Origin: Terrilactibacillus tamarindi
GTDB lineage: Bacteria > Bacillota > Bacilli > Bacillales > Sporolactobacillaceae
NCBI RefSeq assembly: GCF_009718825.1
Contig: NZ_WNHB01000023.1
Span: 1-55,116, forward strand
Reading direction: 5' to 3'
DNA length: 55,116 bases
A program made the position numbers and the translations under genes. The notes beneath the pieces are model-generated. The model searched no databases. It saw only the letters and a list, made by a program, of their open reading frames with translations, and was not told the origin of the DNA. Shown here piece by piece: positions 36,896 through 46,235 of this stretch. Each line of letters opens with the position of its first letter. The first letter of the stretch is position 1.

Positions 36896-36932
36896 AATCC
36901 GTTTTTCCAAAGGCGCAGGTAAGTATTTTTAA
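36888..36932 (+). pseudogene. RelE-like toxin, 5' remnant
   Basis: The 14 codons from ATG 36888 encode MFEIRFSKGAGKYF and then stop (TAA 36930-36932). This is the characteristic opening strand and helix of RelE/ParE toxins. The gene ends 16 bases before the uvsE stop codon, so the rest of the toxin is gone. Its start overlaps the frame-corrected antitoxin stop, as in intact modules. It is a relic. Confidence 0.5.
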
Positions 36933-36948
36933 AGCTTTACTTCAGTTC

Positions 36949-37911
36949 TTACTTCAATAAAAAAGACGAGCCATCAATCACTTCAACATCTGTCCTTGTT
37001 CTCACTTCATCCATTAATTTAAAAAGGGCTTTATCTTTTTTCTTCGCCTCAATCATACAGTCAATTTGTGGAATGCTTCCTTTTATGACGTTTAAAAATT
37101 TGAAGAACATATCAATATCCACATAATCCGAATGATGTCGAACCTCTTTATCGCTTTTTGGACTTGAGATATGCATCTTAATAGGCAAGGGAGAATGTCT
37201 CCATGTCTGAACCACTCGATCCCAATTTTCTTCCCAATTAGAATGATGATGAACAAGGTGATGATGATAATCAAAAACGAGTGGAATATCTAATTTTTCA
37301 CATAAATAAAGTGTATCTTCTAACGTAAATGACGTATCGTCATTTTCCAGCATGATCATTTTTTGAATGGATCTAGGAACGATCATCCAATTATCAACAA
37401 ATCGTTCGAGTGACTTTTCTATCTCTTTATATTTTCCTCCGACGTGAATTACACATCGATGTATAGGATTTAACGGCATCCCCTTTAGCAGTAAATAATG
37501 AAGTTTAAGCGTTTTAATTGCATTCTTCAAAATATCTTCTTTAGGGGAATTAAGTAGGACAAAGTGATCCGGGTGAAAATCAATTCTCATTTTATGTTTT
37601 TTCACAAAATCCCCTATTTCACGTAAATTCTCCTGTAACGGTTTCATATAATCCCAATCAAGCAACTCCTCATGATTTGCTAAAGGTATGAGACGTGAAG
37701 TTAAACGGTAAAAGTGAATCCCAGACGCTAAGTTATGCTTCAGTAATCTCAGTGTATTTTGTAAATTTAGTTGTGCAATACGCTCCAGTTTTCGTAATGC
37801 CGCTTCCCTGTTCAACAGTTTTTGGAACTGGGCAAATGTCATCGTCTTTGATGGAGAGGCATTTTTCAATTCCATGCTCATAGCAACATAACCAAGTCGT
37901 ACAATTGTCAT
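36949..37911 (-). CDS. uvsE: UV damage endonuclease UvsE
   Basis: The 320-residue TIM-barrel enzyme nicks DNA 5' to UV photoproducts and other distortions, an alternative to nucleotide excision repair. The N-terminal VRLGYVAMSMELKNASPSKT, the LKHNLASGIHFYRLTSRLIPL segment, MRIDFHPDHFVLLNSP, the metal-binding HVGGKYKEIEKSLERF, LENDDTSFTLEDTLYLCE, PLVFDYHHHLVHH and KMHISSPKSDKEVRHHSDYV are diagnostic. The His, Asp and Glu residues of the three-metal site are all present. AGGAGGTG precedes the ATG. UvsE is typical of spore formers. Confidence 0.96.
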   Translation of the reverse strand: MTIVRLGYVAMSMELKNASPSKTMTFAQFQKLLNREAALRKLERIAQLNLQNTLRLLKHNLASGIHFYRLTSRLIPLANHEELLDWDYMKPLQENLREIGDFVKKHKMRIDFHPDHFVLLNSPKEDILKNAIKTLKLHYLLLKGMPLNPIHRCVIHVGGKYKEIEKSLERFVDNWMIVPRSIQKMIMLENDDTSFTLEDTLYLCEKLDIPLVFDYHHHLVHHHSNWEENWDRVVQTWRHSPLPIKMHISSPKSDKEVRHHSDYVDIDMFFKFLNVIKGSIPQIDCMIEAKKKDKALFKLMDEVRTRTDVEVIDGSSFLLK

Positions 37912-38001
37912 TTTTTACACCTCCTGTTTTAGTATGGTGAAAAAAGTGAATGATAGCCGAAATTTAGAAAGAAACATTTATCCATTTTTTTAAAACGATA
38001 C

Positions 38002-38391
38002 CTATAATATTAAAAAATAGAGACCAAAAATGAGTGCAATCAAGATAACAAAAAAGCCAAGTAAAATAATTGTAATTTTTGGTGTTTGGAAATTTTGATC
38101 ATTAATGGTCGTCACTTTTTTAAAATATGAAAAAATAGCCAACATGATGGTTAATATACCTAACCCTACAGATGATAACCCAATTAAATCGGCTAATAAA
38201 TCACCAAGTGGTGAAAGACTGGATCTCATATTAAAATGCAAATTCGTAACCAAGAATCCTACACCAATGATGGCTATTGCGGTTCGTATCCAGGCAAGGA
38301 AGGTACGTTCATTTGCTAAGTGTTGTTGAATATAGTTTGATTCATTCGTGCGTTTGTGGTCCTTTATGTTATTATCATCATCTTTTCTCAA
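38002..38391 (-). CDS. DUF202 / YidH-family membrane protein
   Basis: The 129-residue protein has a charged N-terminus, the DUF202 signature LANERTFLAWIRTAIAIIGV and three transmembrane segments (about 33-53, 68-90, 105-128). The family is found alone and as the membrane part of VTC polyphosphate complexes; the function of the free form is unknown. It stands alone between uvsE and a permease gene. Confidence 0.88.
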   Translation of the reverse strand: MRKDDDNNIKDHKRTNESNYIQQHLANERTFLAWIRTAIAIIGVGFLVTNLHFNMRSSLSPLGDLLADLIGLSSVGLGILTIMLAIFSYFKKVTTINDQNFQTPKITIILLGFFVILIALIFGLYFLIL

Positions 38392-38868
38392 TTCACTTCA
38401 CCCTTTGAAAATATATCTTTAAACGTCTTTTACCTTTTTTTCGCAAAGATTAAACTAGTAAACGTCTTGATTACGATCATTCACTCGACTCCTTTAACCT
38501 CTATGGCATTATTAGTCGTATTTTGAGTATAGCTTTATCACTCTATTCATTTTATCTACATCTTTGCTTTTAACTTATGAATAAAAAGAGTATTTTCCTC
38601 AAACAATTTGATAGGTTTTAAGAAATAAAAAATGATCGTTCATAACTTAAAATTTTTTCGACTAATTTTAACAAAATGTCCTTCTTTTTTATCAAATTTA
38701 AACAATATTTAGTCGTAATCTAGGACAAATTCACAAAAAAATGATAAAATTTTATAATGTCCTCTTAATTGAAATAGATCTGAGGAAGTGGAAAGTGAAA
38801 AATTTATAAATTGGTCCTATTTTTTCATTCATAACACACGTGATAACAACTTAGAAAGGTGGAAAAAT
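38392..38868. other. Long AT-rich intergenic region and leader of the permease gene
   Basis: About 480 bases carry no gene. At 38730-38758 there is a clear sigma-A-type promoter, TTCACA, 17 bases, TATAAT. The transcript would have a leader of about 105 bases before ATG 38869. No known riboswitch consensus is visible in it. A 27-codon in-frame extension upstream of the ATG (from 38788) is not supported by a ribosome site. Confidence 0.6.
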
Positions 38869-40467
38869 ATGAAAAATTCAATGCGTCGTGATATCCGCAC
38901 ATTTGCTCTTACGATGACAGGGCTCGGTTCCATCATTGGTTCTGGTTGGCTCTTTGGATCCTGGAAAGCGGCTAGTGTCGCAGGTCCTGCTGCGATATAT
39001 TCTTGGATATTAGGTATGATTATTATTTTATTTATTGGACTAACATTCGCTGAACTTGGTGCTATGTTTCCAGCATCTGGGGGAATGGTAAGATATGGAC
39101 AATTCTCTCATGGTTCACTCGTCGGTTTTATTTCTGGCTGGGCTAACTGGATTGCCATCGTATCCGTTATTCCAGTTGAAGCTGTTGCTTCGACCCAATA
39201 TTTAAGTTCATGGAATTTTGATTGGACTCACCAGCTTTACAATGGCTCAGAATTAACCTTCCCAGGCCTTATTATTGCTGCTCTATTAGTTATCGTGTAT
39301 TTTCTTTTAAATTATTTTACTGTCAGTTTGTTTGCTAAAGTTAATTCTACAATAACTATTTTTAAATTTATTATTCCGGTTTTAGTGATTGTAGGGATTA
39401 TGTATACAGGGTTTAATGCGCATAATTTTACGGCACCTGAACATGGTGGATTTATGCCAAATGGTTGGTCGGGTGTGTTAACAGCTGTCGCTACGTCTGG
39501 TATTGTCTTTGCTTTCAATGGGTTTCAAAGTCCAATTAACCTCGCTGGTGAAGCTAGAAATCCAGGACGTTCGATACCCATAGCGGTCATTAGTTCTATT
39601 CTGATTGCTGGGGTTATTTATGTACTTTTACAAGTGACGTTCATTGGTGGCGTGACAGAGGGCATGTTAAAGTCAGGATGGACACACTTAAATCTAAGTT
39701 CTCCTTTTGCAGATTTGGCGATGGCTCTTGGGTTAAACTGGCTGGTTCTTTTATTATTTGCGGACGCTTTTGTATCGCCCTCGGGTACAGGTATTACTTA
39801 TACTGCAACGACAGCACGGATGATATATGGGATGGAAAGAAATGGATTTTTCCCACCGCTCTTTGGACAAGTCAATTCAAAAGTTGGTGTTCCGCGTGCA
39901 GCAATGTGGTTTAACCTCGTTGTTTCTTTCATTTTTCTCTTTCTTTTCCGAGGATGGGGATCTCTTGCTAGTGTTATCTCTGTAGCCACATTAATTTCGT
40001 ATGTTACAGGGCCTGTTTGTGTGATGGTATTTAGACATTTTGGCGATAAGGTGAAGCACCCTTTACAAGTTAAAGGAATGCCTATCATTGCACCGATAGC
40101 GTTTATCGCGGCTTCGATGATTTACTACTGGGCCACTTGGCCACTTACTGGTAAAGTCACGTTTATTATCATTATCGGTCTGCCTTTATATTTCTACTAT
40201 CAAGCTAAAGAAAATTTCAAAGGGTTTGCAAAAGACCTTAAAGCAGGTGTTTGGCTGATTGCCTATTTGCTTTTTATGATTTTTATTTCTTGGATTGGAA
40301 GTAACAAATTTGGTGGATTAAACGTTATTCCATTTGGATATGATTTTGGGGTTATTGCCATTTTTGGATTTGTGTTCTATTTGTGGGGAATTAAAAGTGG
40401 CTGGGTAACAGAGTACTTAAAACAAGAAAATAAAGCCGCTTACGAAAAACATTCATCTCAAAATTAA
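38869..40467 (+). CDS. APC-family amino acid permease (aspartate/glutamate:H+ symporter-like, YveA type)
   Basis: The 532-residue protein has about 12-14 membrane segments and the APC superfamily opening TMTGLGSIIGSGWLFGSWKA, with unwound helix 1 motif GSIIGSG. Helix 6-like VFAFNGFQSPINLAGEARNP also matches. These transport amino acids with protons; the sequence resembles YveA, the aspartate-proton symporter of B. subtilis, but substrate is inferred. AGAAAGGTGG precedes ATG 38869, chosen over an in-frame ATG-like start at 38788. It is monocistronic with its own promoter and terminator. Confidence 0.85.
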   Translation: MKNSMRRDIRTFALTMTGLGSIIGSGWLFGSWKAASVAGPAAIYSWILGMIIILFIGLTFAELGAMFPASGGMVRYGQFSHGSLVGFISGWANWIAIVSVIPVEAVASTQYLSSWNFDWTHQLYNGSELTFPGLIIAALLVIVYFLLNYFTVSLFAKVNSTITIFKFIIPVLVIVGIMYTGFNAHNFTAPEHGGFMPNGWSGVLTAVATSGIVFAFNGFQSPINLAGEARNPGRSIPIAVISSILIAGVIYVLLQVTFIGGVTEGMLKSGWTHLNLSSPFADLAMALGLNWLVLLLFADAFVSPSGTGITYTATTARMIYGMERNGFFPPLFGQVNSKVGVPRAAMWFNLVVSFIFLFLFRGWGSLASVISVATLISYVTGPVCVMVFRHFGDKVKHPLQVKGMPIIAPIAFIAASMIYYWATWPLTGKVTFIIIIGLPLYFYYQAKENFKGFAKDLKAGVWLIAYLLFMIFISWIGSNKFGGLNVIPFGYDFGVIAIFGFVFYLWGIKSGWVTEYLKQENKAAYEKHSSQN

Positions 40468-40472
40468 TAAAG

Positions 40473-40516
40473 AGGCTATAAGTGACACTTTTATTAGTCA
40501 CTTTATAGCCTTTTTT
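40473..40516 (+). terminator. Intrinsic terminator of the permease gene
   Basis: GGCTATAAGTGAC (40474-40486) pairs with GTCACTTTATAGCC (40497-40510), followed by six T. Confidence 0.9.
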
Positions 40517-40614
40517 ATATGTCATCATCTTATCATTTTTCAATAATTAGCTATAGAATAATTTATTAATATGATTTATTGGTTTACATAATGTTCTTAC
40601 TTGTTGATAATTGT

Positions 40615-40650
40615 TAAAAAATAGACAGCGAAAATAAATCGCTGTCTATT
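40615..40650 (-). terminator. Intrinsic terminator of gndA
   Basis: ATAGACAGCG (40621-40630) pairs perfectly with CGCTGTCTAT (40640-40649); six T follow on the minus strand. Confidence 0.9.
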
Positions 40651-40665
40651 AAACGTTATGCTTTA

Positions 40666-42081
40666 TTACTTTTTCATCCATTCAGTATGGAATACGCCAT
40701 CGATGTCTGTTCTTTGGTAAGTGTGAGCTCCAAAGTAATCACGTTGGGCTTGAAGAAGATTTGCAGGTAGTGTTGCTGTACGATAGCTATCATAATAAGC
40801 TAAGGCACTAGCGAAACATGGAACTGGAATACCTTGTTTCACGCTAAGCGAAACGACTTCACGCAAGGCTGATTGATAATTCTCTACAATATCTTTGAAA
40901 TATGGATCAAGGAGGAGATTATCAAGGTTTGCTTCTCGATCATAGGCATCTTTGATTTTTTGTAAGAATTGAGCACGAATGATACATCCACCACGGAAGA
41001 TCATGGCGATATTTCCATATTGCAAATTCCAATCATATTCTTCTGAAGCAACTTTCATTTGCGCAAAACCTTGGGCATAAGAACAGATTTTACTCATATA
41101 AAGGGCTTTACGGATAGATTCAATTAACGCTTTTTTATCACCGTCAAAGGCGCTAACTTCTGGACCTTTAAGAAGTTTACTTGCTTTCACACGTTCTTCT
41201 TTCATTGCAGAAATGAAACGGGCAAACACGGATTCAGTAATAATGGGAAGTGGTACACCAAGATCAAGTGCACTTTGGCTTGTCCATTTACCTGTTCCTT
41301 TTTGTCCAGCCGTATCAAGAATGACGTCAACTAATGGTTTACCCGTTTTGTCATCTTTTTTCGTAAAGATATCAGCTGTAATTTCAATTAAGTAGCTATC
41401 GAGTTCTCCTTTATTCCACTCAGTGAATACTTCGTGAAGTTCATCAGTCGATAAGCCGAGAACATTTTTCAAAAGGAAGTAAGCTTCTGAAATTAACTGC
41501 ATGTCCCCATATTCAATCCCATTGTGTACCATTTTTACATAGTGACCCGCACCATCTGGACCAATATATGTTGTACAAGGTTCACCATCAACTTTGGCTG
41601 CGATCGCTTTAAGAATTGGTTCAACGAGATCATAAGCTTCTTTTTGTCCACCAGGCATAATAGAAGGTCCTTTTAAGGCGCCTTCTTCACCGCCAGATAC
41701 CCCTGTTCCGATAAAATTCAAACCAGCATCACTGAGTTCTTTATTACGACGCACTGTATCTTTGAAGAATGTATTACCGCCATCAATAAGGATATCACCT
41801 TCTGAAAGATAAGGTTTTAACGATTCAATCGTTGCATCCGTTGGATATCCAGCTTTAACCATCAATAAAATTTTACGTGGCGATTCTAGTGATTCGACAA
41901 ATTCTTCAACACTATATGTACCAACAAAATTTTTCCCTTTTGCTTCATTAGCTAAAAATTCTTCTGTTTTTGATGATGTACGATTATAAACTGCAACGGA
42001 ATAACCACGGCTTTCAATGTTTAAAGCCAAGTTTTTCCCCATAACAGCTAAACCAACAACACCAATCTGTTGTTTAACCAT
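40666..42081 (-). CDS. gndA: 6-phosphogluconate dehydrogenase (decarboxylating)
   Basis: The 471-residue enzyme oxidises and decarboxylates 6-phosphogluconate to ribulose 5-phosphate with NADP+ in the pentose phosphate pathway. The N-terminal nucleotide-binding [18 protein letters not shown] has an Asn-Arg-Thr pattern ([10 protein letters not shown]) after the second strand, favouring NADP. Catalytic regions [25 protein letters not shown] and the family signature [20 protein letters not shown] are intact, as is the C-terminal tail [13 protein letters not shown]. The length fits the GndA rather than the shorter GntZ-like enzymes. Monocistronic. Confidence 0.97.
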   Translation of the reverse strand: MVKQQIGVVGLAVMGKNLALNIESRGYSVAVYNRTSSKTEEFLANEAKGKNFVGTYSVEEFVESLESPRKILLMVKAGYPTDATIESLKPYLSEGDILIDGGNTFFKDTVRRNKELSDAGLNFIGTGVSGGEEGALKGPSIMPGGQKEAYDLVEPILKAIAAKVDGEPCTTYIGPDGAGHYVKMVHNGIEYGDMQLISEAYFLLKNVLGLSTDELHEVFTEWNKGELDSYLIEITADIFTKKDDKTGKPLVDVILDTAGQKGTGKWTSQSALDLGVPLPIITESVFARFISAMKEERVKASKLLKGPEVSAFDGDKKALIESIRKALYMSKICSYAQGFAQMKVASEEYDWNLQYGNIAMIFRGGCIIRAQFLQKIKDAYDREANLDNLLLDPYFKDIVENYQSALREVVSLSVKQGIPVPCFASALAYYDSYRTATLPANLLQAQRDYFGAHTYQRTDIDGVFHTEWMKK

Positions 42082-42360
42082 GTTTACATTTCTCCTTCAC
42101 AACTGAATTCACTCTTTTTGGTTTTTTCATTTGAACTATTACAAAGGATCCATCAAAATGTCAAACCAAAAATTGATTTACCAGATAATTATTACACTTT
42201 TTTATTTTAAGCCATTGCCACCTTAAATTGCAAGAAGAAAACGTTGAAAAGTCATTCCCTATTGTTTGTAACTAAATAAAAAGCATGATATGTACATTTC
42301 AACAAGGTGATGATTAGTCAAAATAAACCATTCCTTCTAAGCATGTATGACTGAAAAAGG
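42082..42360. other. Intergenic region between gndA and sspH
   Basis: About 280 AT-rich bases hold the gndA promoter (minus) and the sspH promoter (plus, expected to be read by a forespore sigma factor). The inverted repeat TGATTAGTC (42310-42318) / GACTAATCA (42390-42398) brackets the sspH upstream region. No other feature is seen. Confidence 0.35.
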
Positions 42361-42429
42361 ATTATGCATGTTCTTGCCTCATTTGTAAAGACTAATCATG
42401 CTTGTCAAATTAAAATGGAGGTGTTAATC

Positions 42430-42615
42430 ATAAACATCCATCGAGCAAAGGAAATTAGTACCTCACCCATTATGGCTGATGTCAAGTATCAAGGAACTCC
42501 AATATACATTCAAGCTGTGAATGACGAAAACAAAACGGCACGGATTTTTCCACTTGATGAACCAGAAAATGAACAGACTGTTCCGCTCTCAGGCTTAATA
42601 GAAAATGAAAACTAA
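42430..42615 (+). CDS. sspH: Small acid-soluble spore protein H (SspH family)
   Basis: The 61-residue product matches H-type SASP: INIHRAKEI at the start, then a middle with GTPIYIQAVNDENKTARIFP and the ending LDEPENEQTVP. These are made in the forespore and bind the spore core. The usual Met-Asn-Ile start aligns with an ATA codon at 42430, and GGAGGTG (42417-42423) is spaced six bases before it. Upstream in-frame GTG 42421 and ATG 42415 lie within or before the ribosome site, so they are less likely. Non-canonical ATA initiation is possible. The gene shows that the organism forms endospores. Confidence 0.85.
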   Translation: MNIHRAKEISTSPIMADVKYQGTPIYIQAVNDENKTARIFPLDEPENEQTVPLSGLIENEN

Positions 42616-42616
42616 A

Positions 42617-42646
42617 GGTAAGGTGTTTTATCACCTTACCTTATTA
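42617..42646. terminator. Terminator between sspH and the ABC exporter
   Basis: GGTAAGGTG (42617-42625) pairs with CACCTTACC (42632-42640), followed by TTATT. It probably works on both strands for the convergent genes, with a weak T-tract. Confidence 0.65.
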
Positions 42647-44363
42647 AGACATCTGAAACTGTGCTTGATGAAGCTGGCTATAGACCCCGCCTTTGTCTAA
42701 TAACTCAGCATGGTTTCCTTGTTCTACGATTCCCTCTTCTGTCACTACGATAATTCGATCTGCATTCTTTATTGTTGCTAATCGGTGAGCAATAATTAAT
42801 GTCGTTCGGCCCTCAGATAGTTCTTCAAGCGATTGTTGAATGGCAATTTCAGTTGCCGTGTCTAATGCTGATGTTGCTTCATCGAGAATTAAAATAGAAG
42901 GATTTTTTAAGAACATCCTTGCGATCGAAAGTCGTTGTTTTTGACCCCCAGATAGTTTAACACCCCGTTCACCAATAACTGTATCAAGTCCATCTGACAT
43001 CGCTCTAACGGTATCCTCTAATCGTGCTAAGCGGACAACATGCCAGATCTCCTCATCTGTTGCATCTAATTTTCCATAAGCGATATTCTCACGTAATGTG
43101 CCTGAGAATAGAAAGACATCTTGTTGCACGATGCCAATATGCTGACGCAAGGATGACAATGTCATATCACGAATTGAAAGGCCGTCGATCGATATTTCAC
43201 CAGATTTAATATCATAAAATCGTGGGAGCAAACTGCAGATCGTTGTTTTCCCGGCTCCAGAGGGTCCAACAAAAGCGACGGTTTCCCCAGGGTTTATTTC
43301 TAGATTAATATGATTTAAAATATCTTGTTTTCCTTCATATCCAAATGAGACATCTTGATAGATAATGTGGCCATCAACGTGATCAACATCAATTGCTTCC
43401 GGAAGATCCACAATCTCAGGCTTTGTTTGCATCAATTCCATAAATCTTTTGAAACCGGCAATTCCCTTCGGATACAATTCAATCACAGCATTGATCTTCT
43501 CTATCGGTCGAATGAAGATATTCGTCAGTAATAAGAAACTCACAAATTGACCATTCGTAATTTCACCGTTAATTGTAAAATAAGCACCGCAGATCAGTGT
43601 AAATAGGGTAATTAAACGCATAAGAAAGTAATTAAAGGTATTATTTGCACCTAATATTTTATAAGATAATAACTTAGCCAAGCGGTACTTGGTGTTATTT
43701 TTTTTGAATTGCTCGTTTTCATATGCTTCATTCGAGAAAGCTTGGACCACTCGAATACCACCAACAGTATTTTCGATATTGGCATTGAAGGTAGCGATAT
43801 CTTTATAAATTCTCGTCGTCGCATGGGTCATTTTTTTTATTAAAAAAGACAATAAGGATGGTTAAAATGGGAACTAGAACAAAGGTTAAGCAGGCTAGTT
43901 TCCAGTTTATCGTCAGCATTAAAACAAATGATCCAAACAAAGACATCACCGCGATAAACACATCTTCAGGGCCATGGTGTGCCACTTCGCCGATATCAAA
44001 TAAATCATTGGTTAGTCGTGATAATAAATGACCTGTTTTATTATTATCAAAAAAGGAGAATGATTGCTTTTGAATATGCTCAAATAATTGTTTTCGCATG
44101 GTGGTCTCTATATTGATCCCAAGCATATGTCCCCAGTAGTTTACGACAAACTGCATGACCGTGTTTATAGAATAGAAAAATAGTAAACCTAATACAGCTA
44201 ACATGATCCAAGACCAATTACGACTTGGTAACAGTTGGTCGATGAATTGATTTACGGCTACTGGAAAGGCAAGCTCTAATAGAGCGGCGATAACCGCACA
44301 AGAAAAATCCAATATAAATAAGGCTTTATACGGTTTATAATATGAAATAAATTGTTTAAGCAT
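42644..44363 (-). pseudogene. ABC multidrug exporter (half transporter), one-base frameshift
   Basis: Two minus-strand frames, 44363-43803 and 43852-42644, together encode one ABC exporter of about 572 residues. The first has four membrane helices; the second has the remaining helices and the ATPase with GPSGAGKTT, LSGGQKQR and ILILDEATSALD. At 43831-43838 an A8 run (minus strand) separates VFFNKK from MTHATTRIYKDIATFNANIENT. Seven A would restore the usual NKK-M-A-RIY reading. The intact form is a homodimeric or heterodimeric drug/lipid exporter. The lesion may be a pseudogene mutation, a phase-variable slip or a sequencing error. A TTG at 43852 could start the second part but would lack four helices. 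Confidence 0.75.
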
Positions 44364-44451
44364 TCATTGATCACCTTCTTACTAATTTCTGCACGCATAG
44401 GCAGTTCCTTATAGTTTACCGAAGAGTCTATTCCCATGCAATTTTTTGTGA

Positions 44452-45237
44452 TCAAACCTGCTCATTAAAGAATAAATAGACCCGTTCACCAATTTTTTGG
44501 ATTAGTTGGTCCGCTTCTATACTATCATCAAAGCCACTCGTCATACATGTTACGATAGCCCTTTTATCCTTTAATTTTATGAAGGCTGTATCATGTGAGA
44601 TACGCTCCATTTCCCCTGTTTTGTTGTATATTTTTACGGGGGTATATTCGATTTTACCTGGTAATTTTCCTCTGAATTGTTGATTTAAAAAATAGTTATC
44701 AATGAAAGGAAAATCATGGCTTAACGAATTAGAACTTGAAAAGATTAATTCCATACAATGAGTGATATCAGCAGCACAAGTGAAATTATCTTTACCTTCT
44801 TTTTTAGCTTCCATATCCATCATTTTCCGCTGGATACTTGTCCCATTCAATTGATGATCATTAATCCAAGCTTGAATGTGTTCAATTCCTAATACGTCCA
44901 TTAAAACGTTGGTTGCTGTGTTATCTGAAACGTTAATCATTAAACCTAGTAAATCTCGAATCGACCAATCATTTACATCATGAAGGACTTGAATAATACC
45001 ACATCCATCAACAATATTGTCCGAAGAGATACGTATTTTTTGACTAAAAGACAGGTTCCCTTTTTTAATTTGTTCAAAAGCATATAGGAGTATTGGAAGT
45101 TTTATTAAGCTTGCTGATAACATCTTAGTCGTTTCATTAAACGTATAGTGACATTGATCCCCTTGGATAACGACACTCACTTTGTTCCCAAAAGGAGATA
45201 CAAGTTGATCTAGTTTTTCATAAAATAGTGTGATCAA
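44452..45237 (-). CDS. Class A beta-lactamase-fold serine hydrolase at the end of the dpp-ykf operon
   Basis: The 261-residue protein has the penicillin-binding-fold triad: S43-x2-K46 (SASLIK), S104-D105-N106 and a C-terminal KTG (YNKTGEM). There is no signal peptide, so it should act inside the cell, unlike secreted beta-lactamases. The Glu166-type segment is unclear. Its start overlaps the ykfD stop by four bases (ATGA), so it belongs to the operon. A cytoplasmic peptidase or amidase acting on imported murein peptides is the most reasonable inference; beta-lactam resistance is not supported by location. Confidence 0.8.
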   Translation of the reverse strand: MITLFYEKLDQLVSPFGNKVSVVIQGDQCHYTFNETTKMLSASLIKLPILLYAFEQIKKGNLSFSQKIRISSDNIVDGCGIIQVLHDVNDWSIRDLLGLMINVSDNTATNVLMDVLGIEHIQAWINDHQLNGTSIQRKMMDMEAKKEGKDNFTCAADITHCMELIFSSSNSLSHDFPFIDNYFLNQQFRGKLPGKIEYTPVKIYNKTGEMERISHDTAFIKLKDKRAIVTCMTSGFDDSIEADQLIQKIGERVYLFFNEQV

Positions 45238-46235
45238 TTTGTAACACCCGCTTCTGTTGATTTTTTATCCTCACGTTGTTGTTGATAAAGATGGCAGGCA
45301 ACAAAATGATCTTTATCGATCTCATTAAAATTTGGTTTGACTTGTGCACAAATATCCATAACATGAGGACATCTCGTTCGAAAGACACAACCGGATGGAG
45401 GATTTATTGGACTTGGAAGATCTCCTTCCAAAATAATCCTTTCCCTTTTTTCCTCAATATCAGGATCAGGAATCGGAATGGCCGATAATAAGGCTTCAGT
45501 ATATGGATGAAGAGGATGTTGATATAACTTATCACTACTTGTTAATTCAACCAATTGTCCAAGATACATAACGCCAACGCGATCACTCATATATTTTACC
45601 AATGACAGATCATGTGCTATGAAGAGGAAAGTTAAGCCTTTTTCTTTTTGTATTTGTTTTAAAAGATAGACCACTTGCGCCTGAATAGAAACATCCAAAG
45701 CCGATAAAGGTTCATCAGCAATAATCATTGAAGGTTCCAGAGCGAGTGCACGAGCAATGCCTATCCGTTGTCTTTGACCACCGCTAAACTCATGGGGGTA
45801 ACGATATAAATGTTCTTTTGTCAGCCCCACCTCTTGTAATAGTTCTTCAACCCGGCGGCGTCTATCTTTTTTGTTTGGATATAATCCGTGAATATCCATT
45901 GGTTCTGAAATAAGATCGTAAACAGTTGAACGAGGATTTAATGAGGCATAAGGATCCTGAAATATCATTTGCATTTCTTTTGTTAATTGAAAGCGATCTT
46001 GTCTTGTTTGGAGATAATCTTTTCCTTTGTACCGAACGTCACCTTCTGTTTTATCATATAAACCAAGGATCGTTCTACCTAGTGTCGATTTCCCGCATCC
46101 TGATTCCCCAACGATTCCGAGTGTTTCCCCTTCATACAAGGTAAAGGATACCCCATCAACTGCTTTTAACGTCTCATTCCTATTCAATTGAAAGTATTTC
46201 TTTAGATTCTGTACTTCTAGAAGAGGATCCTTCAT
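45234..46235 (-). CDS. ykfD: Oligopeptide ABC transporter ATPase YkfD (OppF type)
   Basis: The 333-residue ATPase has GESGCGKST (Walker A), FSGGQRQRIGIARAL, MIIADEPLSALD and the C-terminal oligopeptide-transporter extension with a cysteine cluster (CVFRTRCPHVMDIC). It is the second ATPase of the dpp peptide importer, pairing with DppD to energise DppB-DppC. Its start overlaps the ykfC stop by four bases. In Bacillus ykfD supplies the second ATPase that dppABCDE lacks. Confidence 0.95.
   Translation of the reverse strand: MKDPLLEVQNLKKYFQLNRNETLKAVDGVSFTLYEGETLGIVGESGCGKSTLGRTILGLYDKTEGDVRYKGKDYLQTRQDRFQLTKEMQMIFQDPYASLNPRSTVYDLISEPMDIHGLYPNKKDRRRRVEELLQEVGLTKEHLYRYPHEFSGGQRQRIGIARALALEPSMIIADEPLSALDVSIQAQVVYLLKQIQKEKGLTFLFIAHDLSLVKYMSDRVGVMYLGQLVELTSSDKLYQHPLHPYTEALLSAIPIPDPDIEEKRERIILEGDLPSPINPPSGCVFRTRCPHVMDICAQVKPNFNEIDKDHFVACHLYQQQREDKKSTEAGVTN

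Noticed and set aside
38788-38868. 27-residue extension of the amino acid permease
   Set aside because: ATG 38869 has a strong AGAAAGGTGG site and gives the normal APC start; the extension lies in the mRNA leader.
43831-43838. Programmed ribosomal frameshift in the ABC exporter
   Set aside because: ABC exporters of this type are not known to use frameshifting, and no downstream stimulatory structure is evident. A mutation, slip or error is simpler, although slippage cannot be excluded.
44452-45237. Beta-lactam resistance gene
   Set aside because: Motifs fit the fold, but there is no signal peptide and the gene is coupled to the murein-peptide operon, so a resistance role is not supported.
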